A stretch of DNA of 64,000 nt from Bryobacterales bacterium F-183. GTDB taxonomy: Bacteria > Acidobacteriota > Terriglobia > Bryobacterales > Bryobacteraceae. Both the position numbers and the translations under genes were made by a program. Shown here one piece after another: positions 63,000 to 64,000 of the stretch; within the stretch, counting starts at the first letter, position 1, and the number at the start of each line of letters is the position of its first letter. Where the stretch lies: contig AP025252.1 of NCBI GenBank assembly GCA_016865505.2, positions 310,001 to 374,000 of the forward strand, read 5' to 3'. The notes under the pieces were generated by a model. It had not been told where the DNA came from. It was given only the letters and a program-made list of their open reading frames with translations, and searched no databases.

Positions 63000-64000
63000 A
63001 TGCGCGTTCTCCTGCGTACCTTGCGCCTGTCGCCGTCCTTCACGGCTACCGTCCTGTTGACGGCGACTCTTTCTATCGCCGCAGCGACGCTGATCTTCAG
63101 CATCGTGGATCCGTTCCTGTTGCGACCCATGCCCTACGACGCCAACTCGCGCGTATTCCACATCTGGGAACTCAATCGCAAACAGCAAGGTGCCGCAGCG
63201 CAGGTTCTCAGCTCCCCGGCCAGGCTCGAACAGTACCGCGCGGGACTCAACGCCAACTTCGCCGCCTTTACCGGCTTTTATCGCGACTCCATGACCTGGA
63301 AGCCCGCCAACGCCGCCCCCATCCGCGTCGAGGCGATGCGCTTCCTCCCCGGCTATTTTGACGTGTTCCCGGCACAGGCCCAGTTGGGACGCACCGTCCA
63401 GCCTCAGGAAGAAAAACATGGGGGACCCAAAGCAGCCGTCGTCTCCCACCGCTTCTGGCAGACGCAGCTCAACGGCGACCCTGCCGCTCTCAATTCACGT
63501 CTCAAACTGGGCGACGACGTGTACACCATCGTCGGCATCCTCCCGGCCGATTTCCAATACCCCACACGCCGCACCGATTTGTATGTCCCGGCCCAGTTGC
63601 ATCCCAACGTATTCCAGTTCCGCGAGGCTGAGTTCCTGTCGCTGGTCGGGCGTCTGCGCGACGGCGTGTCGCTCGCGGCGGCACAGTCGGAGCTGGAAAG
63701 TGTCTATCAGCGCCTGCAGGTGAGCGATCCGCAACCGTTGCGCGGCCGCGGCCTGAACATGCTCAGCCTGCGCGATTACCTCGTCGGCGCCAACACCAAA
63801 CTGACACTCTGGACCATGCTTTCCGCCGTCGCCCTGGTGCTGCTCATCGCCTGCGGCAACATCGCCAGCCTCATGGTGGCCCGCGCCGCATCGCGACAGC
63901 GCGAGTTTGCCGTACGCATCGCCATGGGCGGCAGCTCGGCGGACCTCGTACGTCGCGTGGTCGCAGAAAATCTCATCCTCTTCGCCGCCGCTGGCATATT
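63000..64000 (+). CDS. ADOP-type (MacB/FtsX-like) permease, 3'-truncated by window end
   Basis: 333 residues visible from ATG at 63000; the frame stays open to the window end. An N-terminal membrane helix (FTATVLLTATLSIAAATLIFSIV) precedes the MacB periplasmic core domain (GYFDVFPAQAQLGRTV, VVSHRFWQTQLNGDPAALN, IVGILPADFQYP). FtsX-type helices follow (LTLWTMLSAVALVLLIACGNIASLMVARAASRQREFAVRIAMGG). This is the acidobacterial duplicated orphan permease pattern: MacB-like permeases without their own ATPase gene. No Shine-Dalgarno precedes the ATG. Confidence 0.9.
   Translation, partial: MRVLLRTLRLSPSFTATVLLTATLSIAAATLIFSIVDPFLLRPMPYDANSRVFHIWELNRKQQGAAAQVLSSPARLEQYRAGLNANFAAFTGFYRDSMTWKPANAAPIRVEAMRFLPGYFDVFPAQAQLGRTVQPQEEKHGGPKAAVVSHRFWQTQLNGDPAALNSRLKLGDDVYTIVGILPADFQYPTRRTDLYVPAQLHPNVFQFREAEFLSLVGRLRDGVSLAAAQSELESVYQRLQVSDPQPLRGRGLNMLSLRDYLVGANTKLTLWTMLSAVALVLLIACGNIASLMVARAASRQREFAVRIAMGGSSADLVRRVVAENLILFAAAGI

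Overview
The window is high-GC (roughly 60%) and densely coded on both strands. It looks like a chromosomal segment of an Acidobacteriota genome, most likely the Bryobacterales/Solibacter side. Taxon markers are a very large TonB-dependent receptor with an N-terminal carboxypeptidase-regulatory-like (Oar-type) domain, a PSCyt1/DUF1549/DUF1553 protein paired with a Tat-exported DUF1501 protein, SBBP and BNR beta-propellers, a DUF5060/DUF4038 protein, PEP-CTERM-like proteins, and an orphan MacB/FtsX-type permease at the right edge. This placement is inferred from gene content; there is no rRNA in the window.

Layout. 1-3222: 3' part of a predicted zinc metalloprotease (HETGH) followed by two paralogous proteins, one without and one with a signal peptide. 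3249-3325: tRNA-Pro(UGG). 3.4-12.3 kb: housekeeping and accessory singletons (Cys/His hydrolase candidate, FGE-like protein, two cupins/VOC, M49-like peptidase, NUDIX, CheW-like, SDR, GT2), then peptidoglycan-binding-type proteins and a DUF3368/UPF0175 toxin-antitoxin pair. 12.4-16.6 kb: secreted DUF4038 protein, tsaB, Cys-cluster protein and a methyltransferase with an added membrane/C-terminal part, in overlapping order. 16.6-20.3 kb: minus-strand btaA-btaB pair for betaine lipid synthesis plus a membrane protein. 20.3-27.6 kb: TetR regulator with an operator-like dyad inside its own promoter, then a complete tripartite RND efflux operon and an SDR. 27.6-28.4 kb: TacA/TacT-type toxin-antitoxin.

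28.4-41.3 kb: PIG-L deacetylase, rmuC, S4-domain protein, BNR protein coupled to a MoaD-like protein, a SulP permease coupled to a TauE/SafE permease (apparently through a CTG start), a Tat-exported PLP aminotransferase, the TonB receptor, and a cupin-YwiC pair. 41.3-49.4 kb: DUF1501 and PSCyt/DUF1553 proteins, dgt, a YfgM-like protein and two PEP-CTERM-like proteins. 49.5-57.2 kb: an ECF sigma operon, a deoxyhypusine-synthase-like protein, a lysozyme-like protein translationally coupled to a lipoprotein, a fused ECF sigma/zinc-finger protein, DUF2892, DUF4256, methyltransferase and sugar-isomerase genes. 57.3-64 kb: SBBP propeller, GT2 plus methyltransferase pair, DUF1906 protein, Gfo/Idh/MocA oxidoreductase, and the start of an ADOP-type permease.

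The best candidates for undescribed biology are (i) the metalloprotease with two adjacent paralogous partner proteins, (ii) the lysozyme-like/lipoprotein coupled pair, which has the layout of a toxin with a periplasm-facing inhibitor, and (iii) the unusual number of peptidoglycan-binding or hydrolase modules outside any phage or secretion locus. All functional statements are read by eye from sequence; no database search was run.
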